Assembly (NCBI RefSeq): GCF_001425865.1
Contig: NZ_LMDS01000001.1
Location: forward strand, 723,489 to 761,152
Length of the DNA: 37,664 nucleotides
Source of the DNA: Rhizobacter sp. Root404
GTDB taxonomy: Bacteria; Pseudomonadota; Gammaproteobacteria; Burkholderiales; Burkholderiaceae_C
Reading direction: 5' to 3'
Each line of letters starts with the position of its first letter. The first letter of the stretch is position 1. Under the pieces are notes generated by a model that was not told the origin of the DNA, did not search any database, and saw nothing but the letters and a program-made list of their open reading frames with translations. The translations under genes and the position numbers were made by a program. This document shows positions 8,227-16,574 of the stretch, piece after piece.

Positions 8227-9153
8227 ATGGAACGTCCGTACATCCTCCATCTGCTCACGCCGGGGCACCAGGCGAGTCCCTTCGACGTCAACATGGCGGC
8301 CGACGCCGGCTACCAGGTCATCACGCCGTACACCGATGTCGGCCTCGACCAGGTCACCGCGCTGACGCAGGACGCGATCTTCTCGCGGGGCCCGAAGGGC
8401 GTCGCACGCACCGGCATCTTCGTCGGCGGGCGCGATGCGCTGCTGGCGGCCGACATGCTCGAACGCGCGAAGGCCGCGATGTTCAAGCCCTTCGTCGTCT
8501 CGCTGATGGCCGATCCGAGCGGCGCCTACACGACCGCCGCGGCGATGGTCGCGTGTGTCGAGGCGGCGCTGCAGCGTCACCACGCGGCCGCGCTGAGCGG
8601 GCAGCAGGTGCTGGTGGTCGGCGGGACCGGCCCGGTCGGCCGCATCGCCGCGGTGCTGGCGGCGCAGGCCGGCGCGAACGTGCGCATCGCCAGCCACAGC
8701 GGCCTGGCCGCGGCGCAAAAGGCGGCGGCGGACACCGGCGCGCGCTTCGGCGTCGAACTGCACGGCACCTCGGGTGCCAGCTCGGCCGAACTGCGCGACG
8801 CGCTCGCGCAGACCGGTGTCGTGCTCGCCTGTGCGGCGGCCGGCGTGCAGGTGGTGTCGGCCGGCGACCTGGCCATCGCAAGACAGCTGAAGGTGGCCGC
8901 CGACGTGAACGCGGTGCCGCCGGAGGGCATCGCCGGCGTCGGCGTGATGGACGACGCCGAGCCGCTCGCCGGCGCGGCGGCCGGCGCGGTCGGCATCGGT
9001 GCGCTCGCGATCGGCAACGTCAAGTACCAGACCCAGCATCGCCTGCTGCTGAGCATGGTCGGGGCCGAGAAGGCGCTGGTGCTGAGCTTCCACGAGGCGT
9101 TTGCCGCAGCCCGCGCGTACCTGGCCGAGCAGGCGGCCAAGCCCGTCGGCTGA
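8227..9153 (+). CDS. mtdB: NAD(P)-dependent methylene-H4MPT dehydrogenase
   Basis: Oxidises methylene-H4MPT to methenyl-H4MPT with NAD or NADP, the second step of formaldehyde oxidation after Fae. The 308-residue product begins MERPYILHLLTPGHQASPFDVNMAADAGY, the typical MtdA/MtdB start. It has a Rossmann dinucleotide loop VLVVGGTGPVGRIAAV (near residue 130) and ends with the conserved GALAIGNVKYQTQHRLL. I call MtdB rather than MtdA because there is no serine-cycle or H4F gene nearby and the flanking genes are mch, fae and orf5. The start lies 43 nt after mptG and 12 nt separate it from orf5. Confidence 0.92.
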   Translation: MERPYILHLLTPGHQASPFDVNMAADAGYQVITPYTDVGLDQVTALTQDAIFSRGPKGVARTGIFVGGRDALLAADMLERAKAAMFKPFVVSLMADPSGAYTTAAAMVACVEAALQRHHAAALSGQQVLVVGGTGPVGRIAAVLAAQAGANVRIASHSGLAAAQKAAADTGARFGVELHGTSGASSAELRDALAQTGVVLACAAAGVQVVSAGDLAIARQLKVAADVNAVPPEGIAGVGVMDDAEPLAGAAAGAVGIGALAIGNVKYQTQHRLLLSMVGAEKALVLSFHEAFAAARAYLAEQAAKPVG

Positions 9154-9165
9154 GCACGCGTTGCG

Positions 9166-10305
9166 ATGAGCGTGCTGGCCGTCGCGGCCATGTCCGCGCG
9201 CCTGCTGGCGGAGGCCGCCGCGCTCGATGGCCACCGCGTCGTCGCGCTCGATCTGTTCGGCGACCTCGACACGCGCCGCGCGTCGCAGCGCTGGTTCCAG
9301 ATCGGCGCCGCGAGCGGGCTGCAGCTGGACGGGGCGCGCGTGCTCGATGTCCTCGGCGAACTCGCGAGCGGTGATGCCGGCGACGCCGTGTTTGGCTGGG
9401 TCCCCGGCAGCGGTCTCGAAGGCCTGCCCGACGTGCTGGAGGCGGGCGCGAACCTGCTGCCGCTGATCGGCACGTCGCCTGCCGCGGTGCGGCGCGTCCG
9501 TGATCCGCGCGCGTTCTTCGACATGCTGGACGCGCACGCGATCGGCCATCCGCCGGTCAGCTTCGAGCCGCCGGCCGATCGTACCGGCTGGCTGCTGAAG
9601 GACGCTCGCGGCAGCGGCGGCTGGCACATCCGCGCCGCGGCTAGCGAGGATGCGGTCCGGCCTGACGGCTCCTGCTACTTCCAGCGCGAGATGGCCGGCG
9701 TGCCGATGTCCGCGACCTTCCTCGCCGATGGCGCGGAGGCGGTGCTGCTCGGGCTGAACGAGCTGATCGTGCGGACGTCGGGCGCGCGGCCGCACGTGTA
9801 CGCTGGCTGCATCGGGCCGGTCGCGGTGCCGGCGGCACTCGCGCGGGAGGTCCACGCGGCCGTGCGCCTGTTGACCCGATCGTTCGGCCTGCGCGGCTGG
9901 TGCAGCCTCGATTTCATGCGCGGCGAGGACGATGCGCTCGGCGTGCTCGAAGTCAACCCGCGCCCCCCGGCCAGTCTCGCGCTGTATGCGCAGCGCGGCC
10001 TGTTCGACGCCCACGTGCGCGCCTGCCTGCACGCCGAACTGCCGCGCGCCGATGCCTTCTCGCGGCAAGGCGTCGCAGGCACCGAAATCGTCTACGCGCG
10101 CCGGCCGCTGACACTTTCGTCGCACGCCGCGCAAGCCCTGGCCCGCCGCGCCGACGCGCACGACCTGCCGGCCGCCGGCGCGGTGTTCGCGTCCGGCGAC
10201 CCGGTGTGCAGCCTGAGCGCCAGCGGCCACGGCGCGGCGCAGGTGAGGGCGCTTCTCGCCCAGGCGTGCGACGATCTGCTCAAGACCCTGGAGACCTCCC
10301 GATGA
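9166..10305 (+). CDS. orf5: ATP-grasp protein of the H4MPT cluster (Orf5 type)
   Basis: The product of 379 residues has ATP-grasp features: a lysine strand GWLLKDARGSGGWHI near 145, YFQREMAGVPMSATFLAD near 175 and the metal-binding end strand LGVLEVNPRPPASLALY near 265. ATP-grasp enzymes ligate a carboxylate to an amine or thiol through an acyl phosphate. Orf5 homologues accompany mch and mtdB in H4MPT-using methylotrophs and were linked to H4MPT synthesis or function; the substrate is not known to me. The C-terminal 90 residues include TEIVYARRPLTLSSH and have no motif I recognise. The stop overlaps the mch start (ATGA), indicating translational coupling. Confidence 0.82.
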   Translation: MSVLAVAAMSARLLAEAAALDGHRVVALDLFGDLDTRRASQRWFQIGAASGLQLDGARVLDVLGELASGDAGDAVFGWVPGSGLEGLPDVLEAGANLLPLIGTSPAAVRRVRDPRAFFDMLDAHAIGHPPVSFEPPADRTGWLLKDARGSGGWHIRAAASEDAVRPDGSCYFQREMAGVPMSATFLADGAEAVLLGLNELIVRTSGARPHVYAGCIGPVAVPAALAREVHAAVRLLTRSFGLRGWCSLDFMRGEDDALGVLEVNPRPPASLALYAQRGLFDAHVRACLHAELPRADAFSRQGVAGTEIVYARRPLTLSSHAAQALARRADAHDLPAAGAVFASGDPVCSLSASGHGAAQVRALLAQACDDLLKTLETSR

Positions 10306-11306
10306 CCGATTTCCGATCGCCGCTGGCCGGCTCGCCGCTGAGCGTCAACCGGCTGGCGCGCCCGCTCGTCGACCGCCTGCTGGCCGAAGCCGATGCGCTC
10401 GCCCTGACGGTCACGCACGACGCGAGCGGCGCCTGCCTCGTGGATGCCGGCATCGCCGCGCGCGGCAGCATCGAGGCCGGTCTGCTGATCGGCGAGATCT
10501 GCATGGGCGGGCTCGGCCGTGTCGGCGTGCGCAGCGACGGGCTGGAGGGCTGGCCGACCTGGATCGAGGTGCGCAGTGCGCAGCCGGTGCTCGCCTGCCT
10601 CGGCAGTCAGTACGCCGGCTGGAGCCTGGCGGCGAGCAAGGAAGAGACGGGCGGCAAGAAGTTCTTCTCGCTCGGCTCCGGCCCGGCGCGGGCGCTCGCC
10701 GCCAAGGAGGCCCTGTTCGGTGAACTGGGCTACCGCGACCAGGCGGCGGCCGGAGTGCTGGTGCTCGAGGTCGATCGCGTGCCGCCGAAGGTCGTCGTCG
10801 ACAAGCTGCTGCGCGACTGCGGCCTCGAGCCGGCCGGGCTGACGCTGATCCTGACGCCGACCACCAGCCTCGCCGGCACCACGCAAGTGGTCGCGCGGGT
10901 GCTGGAAGTCGCGCTGCACAAGGCGCACGAACTCGGCTTCGCGCTCGGTGACATCGTCGAAGGCGTCGCGACCGCGCCGTTGCCGGCGCCGAGCCCCGAC
11001 GGCGTGATCGCGATGGGCCGCACGAACGACGCGATCCTGTACGGCGGCCGTGTCCACCTCGGCGTGCGCGGCGACGATGCCGCGGCGCGCCGGCTCGCCC
11101 AGCAACTGCCTTCGCGCAACTCGCGCGACTATGGCCGGTCGTTCGCCGAGATCTTCAAGGAGGTCGAGTACGACTTCTACAAGATCGATGGCGCGCTGTT
11201 CGCGCCGGCCGAGGTCTGGGTCAGCAACCTCGACAGCGGCAACACCTGGCACGCCGGCGCGCTGAACATGCCGCTGTTGCAGGGCCTCTGGCTGCAGCAG
11301 GCCTGA
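10302..11306 (+). CDS. mch: Methenyl-H4MPT cyclohydrolase
   Basis: Hydrolyses N5,N10-methenyl-H4MPT to N5-formyl-H4MPT, the third step of the pathway. The 334-residue protein shows the family blocks SVNRLARPLVDRLL at the N-terminus, GGLGRVGV, ASKEETGGKKFFSLGSGPARALA near 105, TPTTSLAGTTQVVARVLEVALHKAHELGF near 185, GRTNDAILYGGRVHL near 235, and FKEVEYDFYKID near 285. Length and motifs fit both archaeal and methylotroph Mch. The start ATG overlaps the orf5 stop. Confidence 0.96.
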   Translation: MTDFRSPLAGSPLSVNRLARPLVDRLLAEADALALTVTHDASGACLVDAGIAARGSIEAGLLIGEICMGGLGRVGVRSDGLEGWPTWIEVRSAQPVLACLGSQYAGWSLAASKEETGGKKFFSLGSGPARALAAKEALFGELGYRDQAAAGVLVLEVDRVPPKVVVDKLLRDCGLEPAGLTLILTPTTSLAGTTQVVARVLEVALHKAHELGFALGDIVEGVATAPLPAPSPDGVIAMGRTNDAILYGGRVHLGVRGDDAAARRLAQQLPSRNSRDYGRSFAEIFKEVEYDFYKIDGALFAPAEVWVSNLDSGNTWHAGALNMPLLQGLWLQQA

Positions 11307-11318
11307 GCCGGGCGCGCG

Positions 11319-12254
11319 ATGGTCCGCGTCGCGATCATGACCGACGAGACCGGCTGGCACACGCGCCAGTTGCAGGCGGCGCTGCGTGCGCGCGGCGTGA
11401 GCGGGCGTTGCATCGACCTGGCCGCCTGCGACATCGACACCGCGCATGCGCCGCACGGCCTGGCGATTCCCGGCTTCGGCACCACCTTGCCCGACGCGGC
11501 GCTGGTGCGCGGCATCGCCGGCGGCAGCTTCGAGCAGGTGACCAAGCGTCTCGGCGTGCTGCATGCGCTGCGCGAGCTGGGCGTGCCGGTCTACAACGAC
11601 GCGCGCGCGATCGAGCGCAGCGTCGACAAATCGATGACCAGCCTGTTGCTGCACGCCGCCGGCATCCCGACCCCGCCGACCTGGGCGACCGAGTCGCTCG
11701 CGCAGGCACGCCGCATCGTGATGCGCGAGGACGCGGCCGGGCATGCGCTCGTGCTCAAGCCGCTGTTCGGCTCGCAAGGCAAGGGGCTGCGGCTCGTCGG
11801 CCGGATCGACGGCGTGCAGCAGCCGCTGCCGGAACTCGCCGGCGAGCACGGCGGGCTGGCCTATCTGCAGCGCTTCGTGCCGCCCGTCACCGAGCCGGGC
11901 TTCGACTGGCGCGTGCTGGTGATCGGCGGCCGTGCAGTGACGGCGATGCGCCGGGTCAGCGAGGGCTGGATCCACAACGTCGCGCAAGGCGCGCGCTGCG
12001 AGCCGGCCCCGCTGACCGCGTCGCTCGCGGAACTCGCCGAGCGCGCGGCCGCGGCGCTCGCACTCGACTACGCGGGCGTCGACATGATCCCGAGCCCGGC
12101 CGGCGCGCAGGTGCTCGAGGTCAACGGGGTCGCCGCATGGCGCGGCCTGCAGCGCGTGACCGGCTTCAACATCGCGCGCGCCCTCGTCGACGACCTGCTC
12201 GATCGGCGGCTCGCGAGCCGCCGGCAGACGCCGGGCGCGGAGCGGGTGGCGTGA
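11319..12254 (+). CDS. orf7: RimK-like ATP-grasp ligase (Orf7 type)
   Basis: The 311-residue protein has the RimK/MptN-like ATP-grasp order: SVDKSMTSLLLHAAGIPTPPTW near 105, VLKPLFGSQGKGLRLV near 145 (phosphate-binding lysine and glycine loop), DWRVLVIGGRAVTAMRR near 195 and VLEVNGVAAWRGLQ near 265. In methanogens MptN adds glutamate to H4MPT. A glutamate or similar ligation to the methanopterin side chain is the natural guess, but the acceptor is not shown by sequence. Twelve nt after mch; its stop overlaps the orf17 GTG start (GTGA). Confidence 0.82.
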   Translation: MVRVAIMTDETGWHTRQLQAALRARGVSGRCIDLAACDIDTAHAPHGLAIPGFGTTLPDAALVRGIAGGSFEQVTKRLGVLHALRELGVPVYNDARAIERSVDKSMTSLLLHAAGIPTPPTWATESLAQARRIVMREDAAGHALVLKPLFGSQGKGLRLVGRIDGVQQPLPELAGEHGGLAYLQRFVPPVTEPGFDWRVLVIGGRAVTAMRRVSEGWIHNVAQGARCEPAPLTASLAELAERAAAALALDYAGVDMIPSPAGAQVLEVNGVAAWRGLQRVTGFNIARALVDDLLDRRLASRRQTPGAERVA

Positions 12255-13144
12255 GCGCCGCGCCGCGCGATCCGGCGGCGTGCTACCTGGCGGCCTGCGA
12301 GCTGGACGTCGCGGTGCGCAAGCCCGGCAACGTGAGCCGGTTCTCGGCCGGCCACCGCATGGAGGCCGCGATGTTCAGCGCCAGCGCGCGCGCCTCGGTC
12401 GGGCCGCTGTTCCGGCGCGGCACGCGTGTCGGCGAGCGGGTCGAGGCGGCGGTGGCGGCCACGAGGGACGTCGTCGGCTGCAACACCAACCTCGGCATCC
12501 TGCTGCTGTGTGCACCGATCGCGCGGGCGGCCGAGTTGCATCCCGGGGCGACCGATCCGCCGGCGCTGCGCGCCGCGGTCGAGGCGGTGCTGGGCGACCT
12601 GGACGTCGGCGACACGCGTGCCGCCTACCGCGCGATCGCGCAGGCGCGGCCCGGTGGCCTGGGATCGGCGGCGGAACAGGACGTCCACGCGCCACCGAGC
12701 ATCGACCTGCGCGCCGCGATGGCGCTTGCGGCCGAACGCGACTCGATCGCGCGCCAGTACCGGGACGGTTTCGCGGACCTGTTCGAGGTCGATCTGCCGG
12801 CCCTCGCGACGGCGCTGGCAGGGTCGCACGCGGCGCCCGCGACACCCGCGTCCGCTGCGCCGAGCGCGGCTGTGCAGCGCATCTACCTCGGGTTTCTGGC
12901 GAGCCGGCCCGATTCACACATTGTTCGGAAACACGGCGCCGCGCTGGCACACATTGTCATGGCCGCGGCGCAGCCGTGGCACGCCCGGGCGCTGGCCGGC
13001 GAGCCCCTCGACGCCGACGCCACGTTCGCCGCCTGGGACGCGGAACTGAAGGACACCGGGCTGAACCCCGGAACCAGCGCCGATTTGACGGTCGCGACGC
13101 TGTTCATCGCGGCCCTGCTGAGCCCGCGCCCCACGCGCCCCTGA
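12251..13144 (+). CDS. orf17: Triphosphoribosyl-dephospho-CoA synthase-like protein (Orf17 type)
   Basis: The 297-residue product starts at a GTG coupled to orf7. It resembles the CitG/MdcB family: LDVAVRKPGNVSRFS near residue 20, a VGCNTNLGILLLCAPI block near 78, DSHIVRKHG near 218 and the closing NPGTSADLTVATLFIAALL. CitG removes adenine from ATP and attaches ribose-5-triphosphate to dephospho-CoA. H4MPT carries an alpha-ribose 5-phosphate group that comes from PRPP in methanogens, so a phosphoribosyl transfer to the cofactor is a reasonable inference. An Ala/Pro-rich insertion lies at about 190-208. Two patches near 12911-12960 use rare AT-rich codons (TCA, ATT, GTT, AAA) and contain the repeated ACACATTGT element. 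Confidence 0.8.
   Translation: MSAAPRDPAACYLAACELDVAVRKPGNVSRFSAGHRMEAAMFSASARASVGPLFRRGTRVGERVEAAVAATRDVVGCNTNLGILLLCAPIARAAELHPGATDPPALRAAVEAVLGDLDVGDTRAAYRAIAQARPGGLGSAAEQDVHAPPSIDLRAAMALAAERDSIARQYRDGFADLFEVDLPALATALAGSHAAPATPASAAPSAAVQRIYLGFLASRPDSHIVRKHGAALAHIVMAAAQPWHARALAGEPLDADATFAAWDAELKDTGLNPGTSADLTVATLFIAALLSPRPTRP
12916..12957. promoter_or_regulatory. Two ACACATTGT copies inside orf17, possible enhancer of fae
   Basis: Copies at 12916-12924 and 12949-12957 are spaced 33 bp apart, about three helical turns, and each differs by one base from the ACACWGTGT palindrome before mptG and fhcB. They lie about 230-265 bp before the fae -24 element, far but possible for a sigma-54 enhancer. 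They encode conserved His-Ile-Val residues twice, so protein constraint is an alternative explanation. Confidence 0.3.
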
Positions 13145-13180
13145 GCCCGCGTGTTTTCCGCGCCGCCAGCGGCCGGCGGA

Positions 13181-13196
13181 TGGCACGGATCGTGTT
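13181..13196 (+). promoter_or_regulatory. Candidate sigma-54 promoter for fae
   Basis: TGGCACGGATCGTGTT matches the -24 half exactly (TGGCAC) and the -12 half at two of four positions with correct spacing. It sits in the 127-bp orf17/fae gap, with a predicted start near 13206 and a leader of about 66 nt. No sigma-70-like hexamer pair is obvious in the gap. Confidence 0.45.
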
Positions 13197-13271
13197 ACCC
13201 ACTAGGCCGCGCTGGTGGTTTGGCCAGTGGCGACGACTACCCCCCAAGAACTGAAACAGGAGATAGAGGAC

Positions 13272-13784
13272 ATGGCAAAGATTGATCGCATGATGGTTGG
13301 CGAGTCGCTCGTCGGCGACGGCAACGAGGTGGCGCACATCGACCTGATCATCGGGCCGCGCGGCAGCCCCGCAGAGTCGGCCTTTGCCAACGCCTTGACC
13401 AACAACAAGGACGGCTTCACCTCGCTGCTGGCGGTGGTCGCGCCCAACCTGCTGACCAAGCCGGCGACCGTGATGTTCAACAAGGTCACGATCAAGGGCG
13501 CCAAGCAGGCGGTCCAGATGTTCGGCCCGGCGCAACGCGGCGTCGCGATGGCGGTGGCCGATTCGGTCGAGGACGGGACGATCCCGGCCGACGAGGCCGA
13601 CAACCTGTTCATCTGCGTCGGCGTGTTCATCCACTGGCTCGCCGAAGACGACAAGAAGATCCAGGACTACAACTACAAGGCCGTGCGTGAGTCGATCCAG
13701 CGTGCGGTTGCCGGCTCGCCGACGGCGGCCGAGGTCGTCGCCAAGAAGGGCAGCGCCGCGCACCCGTTCGCCGCTCACCAGTGA
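13272..13784 (+). CDS. fae: Formaldehyde-activating enzyme
   Basis: Condenses formaldehyde with H4MPT to methylene-H4MPT, the entry step and main formaldehyde sink of the pathway; cytoplasmic homopentamer and usually very abundant. The 170-residue product begins [28 protein letters not shown]; His22 is the conserved catalytic histidine. Other blocks are [28 protein letters not shown] and [27 protein letters not shown]. The start is fixed by homology and by AGGAGA (13258-13263) eight bases upstream. The 127-bp leader gap and own promoter suggest separate high expression. A paralogue without the catalytic His lies at 28154. Confidence 0.98.
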   Translation: MAKIDRMMVGESLVGDGNEVAHIDLIIGPRGSPAESAFANALTNNKDGFTSLLAVVAPNLLTKPATVMFNKVTIKGAKQAVQMFGPAQRGVAMAVADSVEDGTIPADEADNLFICVGVFIHWLAEDDKKIQDYNYKAVRESIQRAVAGSPTAAEVVAKKGSAAHPFAAHQ

Positions 13785-13793
13785 GTTGAATCG

Positions 13794-13816
13794 ACGGGCC
13801 GCCGCCGGCGGCCCGT
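13794..13816. terminator. GC-rich stem-loop after fae
   Basis: A perfect 10-bp stem (ACGGGCCGCC with GGCGGCCCGT) closes a 3-nt loop, 9 nt after the fae stop and 28 nt before the convergent folB-like stop. There is no T tract on either side, so it could be a weak bidirectional terminator or a 3' mRNA stabiliser. Confidence 0.5.
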
Positions 13817-13843
13817 GTGCGACGAGCCGTGCGTCCGGAACGC

Positions 13844-14275
13844 TCAGCGCTTGCCGGGGAGCATGCCGCTCGCGAGCAGTTGGATCACCGCCGCGCTGTG
13901 CCCGGGGCGGCTGGGTTCAGGTTCCGGCGCGACGCGCTCGATCTGCACGCCCACCGCGCCGACATCGGCGAACTTGCGCGGCTTGACGACCTTGACGCGC
14001 ACCCAGCGTGCGCCGAACTCGCCGATCAGGATGTCGGCGATCGTCTCGGCGAAGGCCTCGAGCAGCGTCAGCCGGTGCTCGGCGAGCAGCCGGCGCAGGC
14101 GCTCCGCGACGACACCGTAGTCGATCGTGTCGTGGATGCGATCGGTCTCGCAGGCCCGCGCATGCGGGACGCCGGCGTGCACGTCGATCACGAGCGGCTG
14201 CGGACGATGCAGTTCCGACTCGTGGATGCCGATGATGGTCTCGCCGGTGAAGCCTTCGATGAAGATCAGGTCCAT
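13844..14275 (-). CDS. folB: Dihydroneopterin aldolase (FolB family)
   Basis: Cleaves 7,8-dihydroneopterin to 6-hydroxymethyl-7,8-dihydropterin, the pterin precursor of both folate and methanopterin. From ATG 14275 it has 143 residues beginning MDLIFIEGFTGETIIGIHESE, the standard FolB start; an in-frame ATG at 14335 would add 20 residues without family similarity. Conserved active-site positions are visible: the Glu of GIHESE near residue 20, the Tyr of DTIDYGVV near 54 and the Lys of VKVVKPRK near 95. The C-terminus has about 20 extra residues. It converges on fae. A dedicated copy inside the H4MPT island may feed methanopterin rather than folate. Confidence 0.88.
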   Translation of the reverse strand: MDLIFIEGFTGETIIGIHESELHRPQPLVIDVHAGVPHARACETDRIHDTIDYGVVAERLRRLLAEHRLTLLEAFAETIADILIGEFGARWVRVKVVKPRKFADVGAVGVQIERVAPEPEPSRPGHSAAVIQLLASGMLPGKR

Positions 14276-14530
14276 CGTCGGCGGCGAAGCGTGTGGAGCA
14301 ACCCGCTCGGCGGGAAGGGCGTGGCGTTCGATCATGCGCGTGGCGCCGAAGCGCGTTCAGTGGACCGCGAAGTTGCGGTGTCGTCGGCGAAACGCAAGCC
14401 GCATGCCAGTAACCGGATGTCGCAATCTGCCCGGGTGGCCTCAGCGTTTCGCCTGTTGTGCGCGGGCTGCAGTTGGATGAAGATTGGCGCACCTCAGAGC
14501 CTTCAAGGCCGGGAACATTTGGAGACATCG

Positions 14531-16570
14531 ATGGGATTGCCCGTGCAGGACCCCGACCGGCACGCCGAACGCATCATGGTCATGGTGCAGAACGGCGTGC
14601 ATGAGCAAGGCAACGAGGCGATCACGCGCTCGTGGAGCCGTTGCCTCAACGAATACCGCCTTCATCCCGATCGGCCGCGCAAGCCGGCGATCATCGAGCG
14701 CGCCGCGCTGGAGAACCGCTGCGAGCGCAAGGCCGATGTGATCGACTGCGCGCGCTACGAGATGACGACGCTGTACCAGCAACTCGCCGATGCCGAATCG
14801 GCGGTCGTGCTGACCGACACCGACGGCGTCATCATCCACATGGTCTCGTCACCGGCCTTCGCCGCGGAGGTCGCGCCGCTCGGCCTGCGCACCGGCGGCA
14901 TGTGGAGCGAGGCCGAGGCCGGCACCAACGGCATGGGCACCTGCATCGCCGCCGCCGCGCCCGTGGCCATCCGCCGCGAGGACCACTTCTTCACGCAGTT
15001 CTCGCAGCTCACCTGCTCGGCCGTGCCGGTCTACGACCCGTCCGGCGAGATCGCCGCGGTGCTCGATGTGTCGAGCCGCTCCGGCCAGATGCAGCAGCAC
15101 CTGCTGGTGCTGCTCGGCATGACCGCGCGCATGATCGAGAACCGCCTGATCGACCAGCGCTTCCGCAACGCGCACCCGCTGCATTTCCACAGCCGGCCCG
15201 AGTTCGTCTACACGCTGCACGAGGGCAAGCTCGCGGTCGGGGACGACGGCTACATCGTCGCGGCGAACCGCAGCGCGCTGTTCCAGCTCGGCCTGCAGTC
15301 GATGGACGAGATCCGCTCGCGCCGCCTCGAGGACCTGTTCCAGACCTCCCTCGAGGACATGCTGCAGCGGAGCATGTCGTCCTCGTTCCACCCGGTCGTC
15401 ACGTACCGCGCCAACGCGGCGCTCCGCTTCTTTGCGGTCGCGCGCCGGCCGGCGTCGAGCGCGACAGCCTCGGTTCACCCCATGTCGGTGGCGGCCATGG
15501 CGGGCGGCGCCGGTGCGGGGCACGTCGCACTGGTGTCGAAGGGGCTCGGAAGGCCGGCGCCCGCGCGCCCGGCGGCGCACAGCAACGCGACCTTCAAGGA
15601 CGCGCGGCTGATTGCCCACCTCGAGACCGCCCGCCGCGTCATCGCACGCCAGACGCCGGTTCTGCTGTGGGGCGAGACCGGCTCGGGCAAGGAGGTCTTC
15701 GCCCGTGCGACGCACGACGCGAGCCCGCATGCCGACGGCGCATTCGTGGCGGTCAACTGCGCCAGCCTGCCCGAGACGCTGATCGAATCCGAGCTGTTCG
15801 GCTACCGCGCCGGCGCCTTCACCGGCGCGCAGCGCACCGGCCGGCGCGGCAAGATCCTGCAGGCCGACGGCGGCACGCTGTTCCTCGACGAGATCGCCGA
15901 CATGCCGCTCGACCTGCAGGCCCGCCTGCTGCGCGTGCTCGACGAGCGCCAGGTGACGCCACTGGGCACCGAGGACACCCACCCGGTCGACTTCCAGCTG
16001 ATCAGTGGCAGCCACCAGAACCTGCCGGCGCTGGTGCGCGAAGGGCGCTTCCGCGAGGACCTGTACTACCGCCTCGCGGGCATCGAACTCGAACTGCCGT
16101 CGCTGCGCGAGCGCACCGACAAGCGCGAGCTGATCCACGACGTGCTGAAGACCGAGGCCGGTGCCGCCGGCAGCCTGAGCGCCGATGCCGAGCGGCTGCT
16201 GCTCGATTACCCGTGGCCGGGCAACATCCGCCAGCTGCGCCACGTGCTGCGCAGCGCCGCCGCGCTGGCCGATGGCGCGGTCATCACGCGTGAGCACCTG
16301 CCGGCACTGATCCTGCATCCGGCTCGCCTGCAGCAGACGCCGGCGCCGGTCGCAGGCACCGCCGACGCGGTCGGTGCGACGCCCGAAGAAGACTCGGCGC
16401 CGCCTGTCAAACTCAACCCGATCCAGGCCAACGAGCGACAGGTGTTGCTGCAGATGCTCGAGCAGCACCGTTGGAACGTCAGCAATGTCGCCAAGGCGCT
16501 CGATGTCAGCCGCAACACCCTCTACCGCAAGCTCCACCGACTCCACATCGAGGTCTCCCACCCCGAGTGA
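14531..16570 (+). CDS. Sigma-54-dependent transcriptional activator, AcoR-like (GAF, AAA+, Fis HTH)
   Basis: The 679-residue enhancer-binding protein has a GAF sensor region (about 85-215, with GGMWSEAEAGTNGMGTCIA, REDHFF and LTCSAVPVYDPSGEIAAVLD), a second PAS-like segment (about 225-300), and a low-complexity linker (about 300-355). The AAA+ domain carries Walker A GETGSGKE near 380, the sigma-54 contact loop GAFTGA near 427 and Walker B GGTLFLDEIADMP near 448. A Fis-type helix-turn-helix (NVSNVAKALDVSRNTLYRKLHRLHI) ends the protein. AcoR relatives sense small metabolites and drive alcohol, acetoin or similar operons. ATG 14531 has GGAG upstream. It is followed after 4 nt by dmrB and is probably cotranscribed with cofactor genes. 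The ligand is unknown; formaldehyde, a C1 adduct or an alcohol are guesses from context. Confidence 0.93.
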   Translation: MGLPVQDPDRHAERIMVMVQNGVHEQGNEAITRSWSRCLNEYRLHPDRPRKPAIIERAALENRCERKADVIDCARYEMTTLYQQLADAESAVVLTDTDGVIIHMVSSPAFAAEVAPLGLRTGGMWSEAEAGTNGMGTCIAAAAPVAIRREDHFFTQFSQLTCSAVPVYDPSGEIAAVLDVSSRSGQMQQHLLVLLGMTARMIENRLIDQRFRNAHPLHFHSRPEFVYTLHEGKLAVGDDGYIVAANRSALFQLGLQSMDEIRSRRLEDLFQTSLEDMLQRSMSSSFHPVVTYRANAALRFFAVARRPASSATASVHPMSVAAMAGGAGAGHVALVSKGLGRPAPARPAAHSNATFKDARLIAHLETARRVIARQTPVLLWGETGSGKEVFARATHDASPHADGAFVAVNCASLPETLIESELFGYRAGAFTGAQRTGRRGKILQADGGTLFLDEIADMPLDLQARLLRVLDERQVTPLGTEDTHPVDFQLISGSHQNLPALVREGRFREDLYYRLAGIELELPSLRERTDKRELIHDVLKTEAGAAGSLSADAERLLLDYPWPGNIRQLRHVLRSAAALADGAVITREHLPALILHPARLQQTPAPVAGTADAVGATPEEDSAPPVKLNPIQANERQVLLQMLEQHRWNVSNVAKALDVSRNTLYRKLHRLHIEVSHPE

Positions 16571-16574
16571 GCGG

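Noticed and set aside
14440..14530. Sigma-54 promoter before the regulator gene itself
   Set aside because: TGG-containing stretches here lack GC at the required -12 spacing, and no ACACWGTGT copy is present.
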